From CAVTJL01 sp963735065 (lineage in GTDB: Bacteria; Pseudomonadota; Alphaproteobacteria; Geminicoccales; Geminicoccaceae): 64,000 bases of DNA. Position numbers and translations under genes: made by a program. Position 1 is the first letter of the stretch. The number at the start of each line of letters is the position of its first letter. Below the pieces are notes generated by a model. It was not told the origin of the DNA and did not search any database. It worked only from the letters and a program-made list of their open reading frames with translations. Location of the stretch: assembly GCA_963735065.1 (NCBI GenBank), contig CAVTJL010000007.1:264552-328551 (forward strand), read 5' to 3'. Of this stretch, positions 46,990 to 55,801 are shown piece after piece.

Positions 46990-47586
46990 ATGATGAAATG
47001 CGGTATCCGTCACTGCCTTTTGCTCGGGACGATGCTCGCCACGACACTCGGACCGGCCGTGGCCTTGGCCCAGGCGGGCAACACGCCCATCCCTGCGCAG
47101 GAGCAACCGGTGGCCCCCGAGACGAATCCGCCGGGTGACATCCCGGACACCCAGGTGTTCGTGACCTACCGGTCTCCTTTGGGCTTCGCCGTCCAGGTGC
47201 CCGAGGGCTGGGCGCGGGCCGATCTGAAGAGCGGCGTGCGCTTCGCGGACAAGTACGACAGCGTCGAGGTGTCGATCGCCGACGCCGCGGCACCCACCGT
47301 CCAGAGTGTCGCCGACACCGAGCTCGCCGCCCTGAAGAAGAACGGCCGCGCCGTGCGGGTCAAGGATGTCAAGAAGGTTCAGCTGCCGGCCGGCCCTGCC
47401 GTGCTGATAGAGTACAGCTCCAATTCCCTGCCGAATCCCGTCACCAGCAAGCAGATCCGGCTCGAGAACGACCGCTATATCCTCGCCAAGGACGGCAAGG
47501 TTGCGACGTTGGATCTGGCGGCTCCGTTCGGTGCGGACAATGTCGACCAGTGGCGGTTCATGGCCCGACACTTTGGCTGGACCTGA
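46990..47586 (+). CDS. Exported PsbP-like/unknown periplasmic protein of the exporter operon
   Basis: A 198-residue protein I cannot name with confidence. The signal peptide covers about residues 1-28 (LLLGTMLATTLGPAVALAQ). A Pro-rich linker is followed by a compact domain starting FVTYRSPLGFAVQVPEGWARADL, with SVEVSIADAAAPTVQSV, VLIEYSSNSLP and YILAKDGKVATLDLAAPFGADNVDQWRFMARHFG. That order resembles PsbP/DUF1795-type folds. AGGAG precedes ATG 46990, with a second ATG at 46993. One base separates it from the first ATPase gene, so it is probably an accessory of that exporter. Confidence 0.72.
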   Translation: MMKCGIRHCLLLGTMLATTLGPAVALAQAGNTPIPAQEQPVAPETNPPGDIPDTQVFVTYRSPLGFAVQVPEGWARADLKSGVRFADKYDSVEVSIADAAAPTVQSVADTELAALKKNGRAVRVKDVKKVQLPAGPAVLIEYSSNSLPNPVTSKQIRLENDRYILAKDGKVATLDLAAPFGADNVDQWRFMARHFGWT

Positions 47587-47587
47587 C

Positions 47588-48247
47588 ATGTCCACGCTCG
47601 AGGCTGTCGACCTCTACCGCTTCTACCATGCGGGCGACGACGAGACCCTGGCCCTGCGAGGCGTGAGCCTCGCCGTCGACGCAGGCGAGATCGTCGCCGT
47701 GGTAGGACCGTCCGGCAGCGGCAAGTCCACCCTGCTCGCCTGTCTTGCGGGGCTGGACGAGCCGGATGGCGGCCATGTCCTCCTTCTTGGCGAGCGCCTG
47801 ACCCGCCGCCCCGAGGCCGAGCGGGCGCGCCGACGGGCAGCCCATGTCGGCATGCTGATGCAGGCCGGCAATCTCTTCGAGGGTCTCTCGGTCGAGGACA
47901 ATCTGCGGCTGCAGATGCGGCTCGCCCGGAGGGCCGATCCGCAGCGCCTCAGGATGCTTGTCGAGCGTGTCGGGCTGACCGGGCGACACGGGGCGCGGCC
48001 GGGCCAGCTCTCGGGTGGCGAGACGGCACGCGCCGGCATGGCCGTGGCACTTGCGGCGGCGCCGGCCCTGCTCCTCGCCGACGAGCCCACGGGCGAGCTC
48101 GATGCCGCGGCCGAGCAGCAGGTGATCGGTCTGCTCGAGGCGCATCGGCAAGACGGTGGGGCAGCGCTCGTCGTCACGCACAGCCGGCGCCTCGCCCAGA
48201 CAGCTGACCGCGTCCTCCACCTTCTGGATGGGAGGCTGGAATCGTGA
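47588..48247 (+). CDS. ABC transporter ATP-binding protein (MacB/LolD-like), first of two
   Basis: A 219-residue ATPase with Walker A VVGPSGSGKSTLLACLAGLDEPDGG (about 38-46 for the P-loop), Q-loop MLMQAGNLFEGLSV, signature QLSGGETARAGMAVAL, Walker B LLLADEPTGELD and H-loop VVTHSRRLA. The layout matches exporters that pair with FtsX-type permeases. Its stop overlaps the start of the second ATPase gene (GTGA), and a single base separates it from the upstream periplasmic-protein gene. Confidence 0.92.
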   Translation: MSTLEAVDLYRFYHAGDDETLALRGVSLAVDAGEIVAVVGPSGSGKSTLLACLAGLDEPDGGHVLLLGERLTRRPEAERARRRAAHVGMLMQAGNLFEGLSVEDNLRLQMRLARRADPQRLRMLVERVGLTGRHGARPGQLSGGETARAGMAVALAAAPALLLADEPTGELDAAAEQQVIGLLEAHRQDGGAALVVTHSRRLAQTADRVLHLLDGRLES

Positions 48248-48921
48248 CCCTGCCGCTCGTCACCGCCCTCGATGCGGCCCGGTGCCATCGCCAGGGCCAC
48301 CAGGTGGTCCACGCCCTGCGTGCCGCATCCTGCCGCATCATGCCTGACGACCGGATCGTCCTCATGGGCCCGTCTGGCAGCGGCAAGTCCACCCTGCTCC
48401 ATCTTCTGGGCGGCCTCGACAGCCCGACCTCCGGGCAGGTCGAGTGGCCGGCGCTGGGCCCGAGGGAGGGCCTGCGTCCGAAGAGGATCGGCATGATCCT
48501 CCAGGCCGCCAGTCTCGTGCCGGCGCTGACGGTCCGGGAGAACGTCGCCATCCCTCTCCTCCTCCTGGGTGAGACGTCGACCGTGCACGAGGCCGCGATG
48601 GCCGCCCTGGCCGACCTCGGTCTGGAGGGGCTCGCCGACAAGCTGCCCGAGGAAATCTCCGGCGGGCAGGCGCAGCGGGTGGCCGCTGCCCGCGCCCTTG
48701 TCGTGTCACCCGACCTCGTTCTCGCTGACGAGCCAACCGGTCAGCTCGACCACGCCACCGCCGAGCACCTCCTCGACGTCCTGCTGGACACGCTCGCAGG
48801 CCGACCCTGTGCCCTCGTCATCGCCACGCACGACGAGCGTCTGGCCGAACGGGCAACCGGGGTCTGGCGGCTCGAGCACGGTCGGCTGGATGTTGCCCCT
48901 GCCAAGGTTATCGCGTCATGA
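48244..48921 (+). CDS. ABC transporter ATP-binding protein (MacB/LolD-like), second of two
   Basis: A 225-residue ATPase that clearly differs from its neighbour. Walker A is LMGPSGSGKSTLLHLLGGLDSP, Q-loop MILQAASLVPALTV, signature EEISGGQAQRVAAARAL, Walker B LVLADEPTGQLD and H-loop IATHDERLAERA. Both ATPases keep the catalytic Glu, so a heterodimer with two active sites is plausible. The start is GTG 48244 overlapping the upstream stop. The stop overlaps the permease ATG (ATGA at 48918). Confidence 0.93.
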   Translation: MTLPLVTALDAARCHRQGHQVVHALRAASCRIMPDDRIVLMGPSGSGKSTLLHLLGGLDSPTSGQVEWPALGPREGLRPKRIGMILQAASLVPALTVRENVAIPLLLLGETSTVHEAAMAALADLGLEGLADKLPEEISGGQAQRVAAARALVVSPDLVLADEPTGQLDHATAEHLLDVLLDTLAGRPCALVIATHDERLAERATGVWRLEHGRLDVAPAKVIAS

Positions 48922-51572
48922 TCCTCCTCTGGCTCAAGGGCCTTTTGGGCCACAGCCGCGTTCGTCCGCTGGGCGCCGTTCTGGGGATCGGCCTTACCGT
49001 CGCTCTTCTGGCCTGCATCGGCGCTTTCGTCGCCTCGGCGTCGTCCTCGATGACCACGCATGCGGTGGACGCCGTCCCCGTCGACTGGCAGATCCAGCTC
49101 CTCCCTGGAAGCACCCCTGAAGCCGCGATCGCGGCGCTACGCAACGCCGCGCCATCCCAGGCGGTCGAGACCGTGGGCTACGCCGACACGCAGGGCTTCG
49201 TCGCCTCGACCGGCGGCACCGTGCAGACCACGGGACCGGGAAAGGCACTGGGGCTCGGGCCGGACTACCGCAAGACGTTCCCGCGACAGATGAGGCTGCT
49301 CCTGGGCAGCTGGGACGGCGCCCTGCTGGCCCAGCAGACCGCGGCCAACCTGCATGTCACGGTGGGCGACAAGGTGACCGTCGAGCGGATCGGCCAGCCG
49401 GCGACCGAGATCAAGGTCGCCGGCATCGTGGCCCTGCCCAATGCCAATTCGATGTTCCAGGCGACCGGCCTGCCGAGCGGCGCCGCCCCGCAGGCTCCGC
49501 CCGACAATGTGGCGATCCTGCCGCTCACCCTCTGGCACCAGCTCTTCGATCCGCAGGCGGGCAGCCGGCCCGACACGGTGCACCTGCAGTTGCACGCTCG
49601 CCTTGCGCACCAGTCCCTGCCGCATGATCCCCAGGCCGCCTATCGCCAGGTGCAAGGCGCTGCCCGGAACCTCGAGGCGCGGCTGGCTGGCCAGGCGCTC
49701 GTCGCAGACAATCTGGGCGCGCGTCTCGACGCCGTTCGGGGCGACGCCCTCTATGTGCGGCTGCTGTTCCTCTTCCTCGGCCTCCCGGGCGCGATCCTGG
49801 CGCTGCTCTTCACGCTCGGGATCACCACGACCGGCGCCGATCGGCGACGCCGCGAGCAGGCGCTGCTGCGCCTCCGCGGCGCATCGGTCCGGCAGCTCAC
49901 GCTCCTCGCCGGTGCCGAGGCCGCCTGCCTCGGCCTCGGTGGCATCCTCCTGGGGCTGCTTCTGACGGTGCTCGGCAGCCGCCTGGTCCCGGGCCTCACC
50001 CTGGCTGGTGGCGGGGCGCCCTTCTGGATGGCCGGTGCCGCCGTCATCGGGCTGGTCGTGGCGCTGCTCGCCATCCTCGCCCCGGCCTGGCGCGACGCGC
50101 GCGAGACGACGGTAGCCGCCTCCCGGGCCGCCATCGGCCGACCAAGGCCCGCCTTGTGGCGGCGGAGCTGGCTCGACCTCCTGCTTCTCGCCATCGCCGG
50201 GCTCGTCTTCTGGCAGACCTGGAGGAGCGGTTATCAGGTGGTGCTGGCGCCGGAAGGTGTGGCCGCCGTCTCGGTCCACTACGAGGCCTTCATAGCACCC
50301 GCCTTCCTCTGGGCAGGCGCCAGCCTCCTGGCGCTGCGTCTGTCTCGGCTGGCGCTGGAGCGCGGCCAAAGCATGCTCGCCTGGATGCTACGGCCCCTCG
50401 CGGCCGGCCTCTCACCCCTCGTCGCCGCCTCGCTCGGCCGCCAGCGCGGGCGGCTGGCGCGGGGTGTCGCGCTGACGGCGCTGGCCTTCGCCTTCGCGAC
50501 CTCGACGGCGATCTTCGATACCACCTACAACGCCCAGTCGCGGGTCGACGCCGCCCTCACCAATGGCGCCGATGTCACCGTCACCGGGACCGCTGCGGCA
50601 CCGGCGAGCCCGCTTCTCGACCGGCTGCGCGCGATCCCGGGCGTCGCCGCCGCCGAGCCGCTGATGCACCGCTATGCCTATGTCGGCGCCGACCTGCAGG
50701 ACCTGTTCGGGATCGACCCCTCCAGGATCGGCCAGGCGACGAGGCTCGCCGGCGCCTACTTCGCGAGCGGCAGCGTCAAGGCCACGCTGGCGGCCCTGAG
50801 GCGGCACGAGGACGGGATCCTCGTCTCGGAGGAGACGGTGCGCGACTTCCAGCTCCACCGGGGCGACAGGCTCAACCTCAGGCTGCAGCTCGCCGCCGAT
50901 CACCAGTATCACGTGGTGCCCTTCCGCTTCGTCGGCGTGGCGCGCGAGTTCCCGACGGCGCCCAAGGATTCGTTCCTGGTTGCCAATGCGGCCTATCTGG
51001 CCCGCCAGACGGGCGACCCGGCGTCCCGCGTGGTGCTGATGCGCACCGGCGCCGACCCGGCTGCCGTGGCCGACCACGCCCGGCAGGTCGTGGCCGGCCT
51101 GCCCGGCGCCACGGTGTCCGAGATCGGCCAGACCGAGCAGCTCATCGGCTCGAGCCTCACCGCCGTCGATCTGCGCGGGCTGACACGGATCGAGCTTGCC
51201 TTCGCGCTCCTCCTCATCGGCGGCGTCGCCGGTCTGGTCCAGGGCCTCGGCCTGCTCGAGCAGCGCCGCTCCTTCGTCGTGCTCTGGACGATCGGCGCCA
51301 AGCCCCGCCACCTCGCCGGCTTTCTCTGGAGCGAGGGCATCCTCATGGTCGTCGGTGGCGCGATCCTCGGCTCGCTGACCGGCTGGGGGGTCGCCGCGGT
51401 GATGGTCCGGGTGCTGAGCGGCGTGTTCGACCCGCCGCCCGAGGCCCTGAGCATCCCCTGGGCCTATCTGGCCTTGCTCCTGGCCGGCGCCCTCGGTGCC
51501 GGCGCTGCCGCCATTCTCGTGACGGGCCGCGGTCTCAGGCAGCCATCCGCGGGCCTGCTGCGCGACCTCTGA
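48918..51572 (+). CDS. FtsX-like ABC transporter permease (two fused FtsX units)
   Basis: An 884-residue inner-membrane protein. After one N-terminal helix (VLGIGLTVALLACIGAFVASA) comes a periplasmic MacB_PCD-like region with LPGSTPEAAIAALRNAAP, then an FtsX block of three or more helices near residues 275-395 (LLFLFLGLPGAILALLFTLGI). A middle membrane region follows, then a second periplasmic region (RVDAALTNGADVTVTGTAAAPASPLLDRLRAIPGVAAAEPL) and a final FtsX block (LAFALLLIGGVAGLVQGLGLLEQRRSFVVLWTIGAKPRHLAGFLWSEG). One gene supplies both permease halves for the two upstream ATPases. The cargo could be a lipid, lipoprotein or peptide. Confidence 0.93.
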   Translation: MILLWLKGLLGHSRVRPLGAVLGIGLTVALLACIGAFVASASSSMTTHAVDAVPVDWQIQLLPGSTPEAAIAALRNAAPSQAVETVGYADTQGFVASTGGTVQTTGPGKALGLGPDYRKTFPRQMRLLLGSWDGALLAQQTAANLHVTVGDKVTVERIGQPATEIKVAGIVALPNANSMFQATGLPSGAAPQAPPDNVAILPLTLWHQLFDPQAGSRPDTVHLQLHARLAHQSLPHDPQAAYRQVQGAARNLEARLAGQALVADNLGARLDAVRGDALYVRLLFLFLGLPGAILALLFTLGITTTGADRRRREQALLRLRGASVRQLTLLAGAEAACLGLGGILLGLLLTVLGSRLVPGLTLAGGGAPFWMAGAAVIGLVVALLAILAPAWRDARETTVAASRAAIGRPRPALWRRSWLDLLLLAIAGLVFWQTWRSGYQVVLAPEGVAAVSVHYEAFIAPAFLWAGASLLALRLSRLALERGQSMLAWMLRPLAAGLSPLVAASLGRQRGRLARGVALTALAFAFATSTAIFDTTYNAQSRVDAALTNGADVTVTGTAAAPASPLLDRLRAIPGVAAAEPLMHRYAYVGADLQDLFGIDPSRIGQATRLAGAYFASGSVKATLAALRRHEDGILVSEETVRDFQLHRGDRLNLRLQLAADHQYHVVPFRFVGVAREFPTAPKDSFLVANAAYLARQTGDPASRVVLMRTGADPAAVADHARQVVAGLPGATVSEIGQTEQLIGSSLTAVDLRGLTRIELAFALLLIGGVAGLVQGLGLLEQRRSFVVLWTIGAKPRHLAGFLWSEGILMVVGGAILGSLTGWGVAAVMVRVLSGVFDPPPEALSIPWAYLALLLAGALGAGAAAILVTGRGLRQPSAGLLRDL

Positions 51573-51580
51573 GGCGGGGC

Positions 51581-51598
51581 GCGGGTCACCCGACCCGC
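51581..51598 (+). terminator. Terminator hairpin of the exporter operon
   Basis: GCGGGTC (51581-51587) and GACCCGC (51592-51598) form a perfect 7-bp stem with an ACCC loop, 8 bases after the permease stop codon. Confidence 0.6.
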
Positions 51599-51742
51599 CG
51601 GCTCCACCGGCCGGACTCCCCACCTCGGCTCGACCGGCAAGCCTCTCAATGTTACTGTGCAGGATTGGCGAGCTTTTGCCTCGCACCAGACGGGGCAGAC
51701 CGGACGCGCTCCACAGAAAAAAGGGCAGCCGAGGAGACGACG

Positions 51743-52486
51743 ATGAGCATGCTGGAAGGCAAGGTGGCTATCGTCACGGGCGGGAGCAGGGGCATCGGCG
51801 CGGCCACCGTGCGTGGCCTCGCACGGGAAGGGGCCGACGTGGCGTTCAGCTACGTCTCGGCCGAGGACGCGGCGAGCAAGGTCGCCGGCGAGGTCGCGCG
51901 GGAGACGGGCCGCCGGGTTCTGCCGTTTCGCGCCGACGCGCGGGATCTCGAGGCGAGCCGCGCCTTCGTCGACGACGCCGCCTCGGGCCTCGGCCGTCTC
52001 GACATCGTCGTGAACAATGCCGGCATCTTCCCCGCCGGCCTCATCGGCGACACCGCGGACGAGGCCTACGAGGCCGCGATGGAGATCAATCTTCGAAACG
52101 CATGGGCGACCACCAAGCAGGCGCTGGGCCATCTAGGCAACGGAGGTCGCATCATCAACATCGGCAGCTGCTTTGGCGAGCGCGCCACGATGGCCGGGTT
52201 CAGCCTCTACAACATGACCAAGTTCGCCGTTCAGGGGCTGACCCGGTCCTGCGCGCACGATCTCGGGCCCAAGGGCATCACGGTCAACGCCGTGCATCCC
52301 GGCCCCGTCGATACCGACATGAACCCGGCGGACGGCGCGTTCGCGGGCACGGTCGTGAAGCTCGTGCCGCTCGGTCGCTACGCCAGGCCCGACGAGATCG
52401 CCTCGGTCGTGACCTTCCTGGCCTCGCCCTCGGCGAGCTTCGTGAACGGCGCCGTCATCGCCGTCGACGGGGGCATGAACGCGTAG
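51743..52486 (+). CDS. SDR family oxidoreductase, canonical active site
   Basis: A 247-residue NAD(P)-dependent dehydrogenase. TGGSRGIGAATVRGLA (12-27) binds cofactor and NNAGIFPAG is the structural motif. Catalytic Ser is in INIGSCFGER and Tyr-x3-Lys in SLYNMTKFAVQGLTRS. NAVHPGPVDTDMNP and FVNGAVIAVDGGMNA complete the fold. GAGGAGACGACG precedes ATG 51743. The 3-oxoacyl-ACP-reductase-like pattern suits many substrates. It is convergent with the dehydrogenase at 52529. Confidence 0.95.
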   Translation: MSMLEGKVAIVTGGSRGIGAATVRGLAREGADVAFSYVSAEDAASKVAGEVARETGRRVLPFRADARDLEASRAFVDDAASGLGRLDIVVNNAGIFPAGLIGDTADEAYEAAMEINLRNAWATTKQALGHLGNGGRIINIGSCFGERATMAGFSLYNMTKFAVQGLTRSCAHDLGPKGITVNAVHPGPVDTDMNPADGAFAGTVVKLVPLGRYARPDEIASVVTFLASPSASFVNGAVIAVDGGMNA

Positions 52487-52528
52487 CAGCCCGGCCCTCG
52501 CCCTACGAGCCTGCTCCTCGACGCCCAC

Positions 52529-53429
52529 TCAGGAGGTCTTGACCTCCCTCAGCCCGGCATTGGCGCTGGCCACCCGGATCACGGCCGTCATGTCGAGATC
52601 GCCCAGCCCCTGCGCCATGGCCGAGAGCAGGTTGGCATGCACCACCGCCAGCCCCGGCATCGGGGTCTGCGAATCCTGTGCCGCCTGCTGCACCAGCGTC
52701 ATGTCCTTCAGCCCCAGCGCCAGCCGGAAGCCCGGCGGATCGAAGCGCTCGGACAGGGCAAGATCGCCATAGTTCTCGTACACCGGCGAGCGGAACAGCC
52801 CCTTTGACATCAGCTCCTGGAACGGCCTCGGGTCGATCCCGTGCTTTCTCAGGAGCGTAAAGGCCTCGCAAAGGGCCTCCAGCATCGAGCCGATGAGGAA
52901 GTTGCCGGCGAGCTTGAAGGCGCTCGCCTGCTCTGGTGCCTCGCCCACATGAACGACCCCCTGCCCTACGAGGTCGAAAAGCGGCCGGCAACGCTCCACG
53001 AGCTCCACAGGCCCGCCCGCGCACACCCAAAGCTTGGCGGCCTCGGCCGCCGCCGGCCGCCCGAACACGGGTGCGGCCAGGAAGGCACGGCCCGCCTCGC
53101 CATGCCGCTCCGCCAGCGCCCGCGTCGTCCGCACGGCAACCGTGCTGGCCGAGATGTGCACGGCCTCCGCCCCGAGCGCCGACAAAAGCCCGTCCGGCCC
53201 CGTCGTCACCGCCTCGAGCGCTGCATCATCCGCCACCATCGTGACGACCAGATCCGCCCCCGCGGCCGCCGCCGCGGGCGACGCCGCGACGCTGACGTTC
53301 TCGCCCTGTACGGCCTCGCGCCTTGCCGGCCGAGCGGTTCCACACAGCGATCGGCCAGCCGGCCTTGGCGATGTTGCGCGCCATGCCCATGCCCATGTTC
53401 CCGAGCCCGATGAAGCCGACCTTTGGCAT
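52529..53429 (-). pseudogene. NAD(P)-dependent oxidoreductase (3-hydroxyisobutyrate dehydrogenase family), one frameshift
   Basis: The N-terminus MPKVGFIGLGNMGMGMARNIAKAGWPIAVWNRSAGKA starts at 53429 in one frame. The rest (EAVQGENVSVAASPAAAAAGADLVVTMVADDAAL to the stop at 52529) is in another frame. One extra base near 53318 explains the break (AAGGCGCGAGGCC). The downstream part retains the substrate motif FKLAGNFLIGSMLEALCEAF with Lys and Asn, the family's catalytic residues, and SERFDPPGFRLALGLKDMTLV. The repaired product is about 300 residues. Close homologues reduce succinic semialdehyde or glyoxylate, or oxidise beta-hydroxyacids. Confidence 0.83.
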
Positions 53430-53514
53430 GTGGAGATGTCCTCGCTGCTCTGCTGGTTTCCGTGTGGGTGCGCGTGCCCGGTCGTGCCGCCAGCACTGGC
53501 CTGACATAGCGCCG

Positions 53515-53542
53515 CCGCCCCCGGCGCCAAGCCCGGGGGCGG
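53515..53542. promoter_or_regulatory. GC-only inverted repeat in a divergent gap
   Basis: CCGCCCCCGG (53515-53524) and CCGGGGGCGG (53533-53542) form a perfect 10-bp stem with loop CGCCAAGC. It lies between the divergent starts at 53429 (minus) and 53695 (plus), so it is not at a gene end. A 5' leader structure or an operator is possible. Confidence 0.35.
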
Positions 53543-53694
53543 GGATCGGGAGGCGCCGACGATGTTCGCGCCGTGCGATCCTGGGCCCGCTGAAGACCGA
53601 CCAGGGACCTCGATTGCGCCTTTTGTCGAAAAGGGGCATGAGAAAGCCGGCCGGAGGGCGCGCTGGCGAGATCGGGAGGCGGTGGCGCATCGCG

Positions 53695-54366
53695 ATGCGG
53701 CTGCTGATCGTCGAAGACAACGAAAGTCTGGCCGAATGGCTGGCCAAGCTGTTGCGGCGCGACAACTACGTGGTCGATTGCGTTCATGACGGCGAGACCG
53801 CCATCGAAGGCACCGATTTCGAGAAATACGATCTGGCGATCGTCGATCTGGCCCTGCCCCGGATGGGCGGCCTCGAGGTCATCCGCCGTATCCGCGCCCG
53901 GGGTCTTTCGACGCCGGCCCTGATCCTCACCGCGCAGGATGCGCTGCAAAGCAGGGTCGAAGGCCTGAACGCGGGTGCCGACGACTATCTGACGAAGCCT
54001 TTCGAGATCGAGGAGCTCGAGGCCCGGCTGCGTGCCCTGCTGCGCCGCTCCCACAAGACACTCAGGCCGGAGCTGCGCTTCGGCCCGCTTTCCTTCGACC
54101 AGAACACCCGCCTCTTCTCGCTCGACGGAGCAGAGCTCCGTCTCTCCCCGCGGGAGCACGCCATCCTGGAGACCCTCCTGAGGCGCGCCGGGACGACCGT
54201 GAGCAAGGAGGCGCTGCTCGAGGGCGCCTACGGCTTCGACGACGATGTCGGCCTCGGCGCCATCGAGGTGCACGTCCACAGGCTGCGCAAGAAGCTCGAG
54301 CATGCCGCCGTCTCGATCGCCACGCTGCGCGGCCTGGGCTACCTCTTGAGGCTCGAGCGGCCGTGA
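53695..54366 (+). CDS. OmpR-type response regulator (TctD-like)
   Basis: A 223-residue regulator. The receiver domain has E7 and D8, phospho-acceptor D51 (LAIVDLALP), LILTAQD and the Lys of DYLTKPF. The winged-helix DNA-binding domain starts near residue 125 (LRFGPLSFDQNTRLFSLDGAELRLSPREHAILETLL) and ends IEVHVHRLRKKLEH with LRGLGYLL. ATG 53695 is chosen at the receiver's first residue. GGGAGG is rather distant (15 bases). Its stop overlaps the kinase GTG. With the TctE-like kinase it probably senses and regulates uptake of an organic acid or sulfonate, perhaps the adjacent importer. Confidence 0.94.
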   Translation: MRLLIVEDNESLAEWLAKLLRRDNYVVDCVHDGETAIEGTDFEKYDLAIVDLALPRMGGLEVIRRIRARGLSTPALILTAQDALQSRVEGLNAGADDYLTKPFEIEELEARLRALLRRSHKTLRPELRFGPLSFDQNTRLFSLDGAELRLSPREHAILETLLRRAGTTVSKEALLEGAYGFDDDVGLGAIEVHVHRLRKKLEHAAVSIATLRGLGYLLRLERP

Positions 54367-55793
54367 GACGGCTCTGGCGCGCGGCCCCCAGCCTGAGGCT
54401 CAACCTCATGCTGTGGCTGGGCGTGCCGGTCATCCTCGTGCTGGTCGTGAGCGCATGGCTCTCCCACAGGAGCGCCGCGCGCCAGGCGACGCTGGTCACG
54501 GATCGCCAGCTCATCGCCTCGGCGCGCATGATCGCCGAGAGGATCGACTACACAGACGGCGCCATCAGCGTGGTCGTGCCGCCCTCGGCGCTTGAGATCT
54601 TCTCCTCCGACAGCCACGACGAGGTGGCCTATGCCGTCGTCGGGCAGCACAGCCAGCTCGTCGCGGGCTTTCCCGGGCTCGATCCACCGCCCGAGGTGCC
54701 GCCCGACTTCGGGCACCGGGCCTACGAGACCATGTTCCGGACCGAGGCCATGCGGGCGATGATCCTGCGCCAGCCCGTGATCGTGCCCGGCGGAACCGTC
54801 TCGGTCTCGGTCATGGTCGGCGAGACGCTGAAAGGCCGCGACGCCCTGATCCGGTCCTTGTGGGTGCGCGGATTCGTCGAGGAGACGACGCTGGTGCTGG
54901 CCGGCGCCCTGTCGATCTGGATCGGGATCAACCGCGAGCTGCGGCCGATCCTCAACCTGAGGCGGGCGGTCCTCGACCGGCCGGCCGATCGGTTCGAGCC
55001 GTTCGATTCCTCGTCGGTGCAGTCGGAGATAAGGCCGCTGGTCGAGGCGCTCAACAGCCACATGCAGCGGCTCGAGCGCCAGCTCAGGCGGCAAAGGCGG
55101 TTTCTCGACAGCGCCGCGCACCAGCTGCGCACGCCGCTGGCCGTGATGAAGACCCAGATCGGCTATGCGCGACGGACCCGCGAGGCGACCGACAGCGCCC
55201 TGGCCCTCGAGGCGATCGACGGCAATCTCAGCGCGATGTCACGGCTGACGAGCCAGCTCCTCACCCTCGGTCGCGTCGAGCACGACCGCGCGTCGCTTCG
55301 GGCCGAGACGGTCGATCTGGGCCTGGTCGTCCGCGCCGCCGTGGCCGAGGCGGCCCCGCGCGCCCTCGACCATGGCGTCGAGCTCGCGCTCGATCTGGCC
55401 GGCCACTGCCCGGTCACGGGAACGACCATGCTGGTCACCGAGATGGCCAACAACCTGATCGACAACGCCATCCGCCATGCGGGGGCGGGGGCCGTGGCGA
55501 CGGTCTCGGTTCGCCGGACCGGGGCAACGGCGATGATGGTCGTCGAGGACGACGGCGCGGGTGCCAGCGACGACGATCGTGCGAGCCTCCTCGAGCGCTT
55601 TCAGCGCGGGCGTAACAGCCGGTCGGGCGGCAGCGGTCTCGGCCTCTCCATCGTTGCCGAGATCGCCGAGATGTTCGGGGGAACGGTCGAGATACCCGCG
55701 CGCGCCGGCGGGCGGGGATTCTGCGTCGTCGTCCACCTTCCTCTTACCGAGCCCGACGGTCGACAATCCGCGTCACCGTCGCGTCGCTCGTGA
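54363..55793 (+). CDS. Sensor histidine kinase (TctE-like)
   Basis: A 476-residue kinase. Helix 1 lies at about 17-36 and a periplasmic 2CSK_N-type domain follows (RQATLVTDRQLIASARMIAERIDYTDGAISVVVPPSALEIF and AYETMFRTEAMRAMILRQPV). Helix 2 (about 172-190) leads to LNLRRAVLDRPADRFEPFD. The phosphoacceptor is AAHQLRTPLAVMKTQ (His253), N-box MANNLIDNAIRHAG and G2 SGGSGLGLSIV. TctE senses tricarboxylates in its model organism, and the ligand here is open. The start is GTG 54363, with GTGA overlap. It is convergent with the binding-protein gene at 55802-56818. Confidence 0.94.
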   Translation: MRRLWRAAPSLRLNLMLWLGVPVILVLVVSAWLSHRSAARQATLVTDRQLIASARMIAERIDYTDGAISVVVPPSALEIFSSDSHDEVAYAVVGQHSQLVAGFPGLDPPPEVPPDFGHRAYETMFRTEAMRAMILRQPVIVPGGTVSVSVMVGETLKGRDALIRSLWVRGFVEETTLVLAGALSIWIGINRELRPILNLRRAVLDRPADRFEPFDSSSVQSEIRPLVEALNSHMQRLERQLRRQRRFLDSAAHQLRTPLAVMKTQIGYARRTREATDSALALEAIDGNLSAMSRLTSQLLTLGRVEHDRASLRAETVDLGLVVRAAVAEAAPRALDHGVELALDLAGHCPVTGTTMLVTEMANNLIDNAIRHAGAGAVATVSVRRTGATAMMVVEDDGAGASDDDRASLLERFQRGRNSRSGGSGLGLSIVAEIAEMFGGTVEIPARAGGRGFCVVVHLPLTEPDGRQSASPSRRS

Positions 55794-55801
55794 GCGCGCC
55801 C

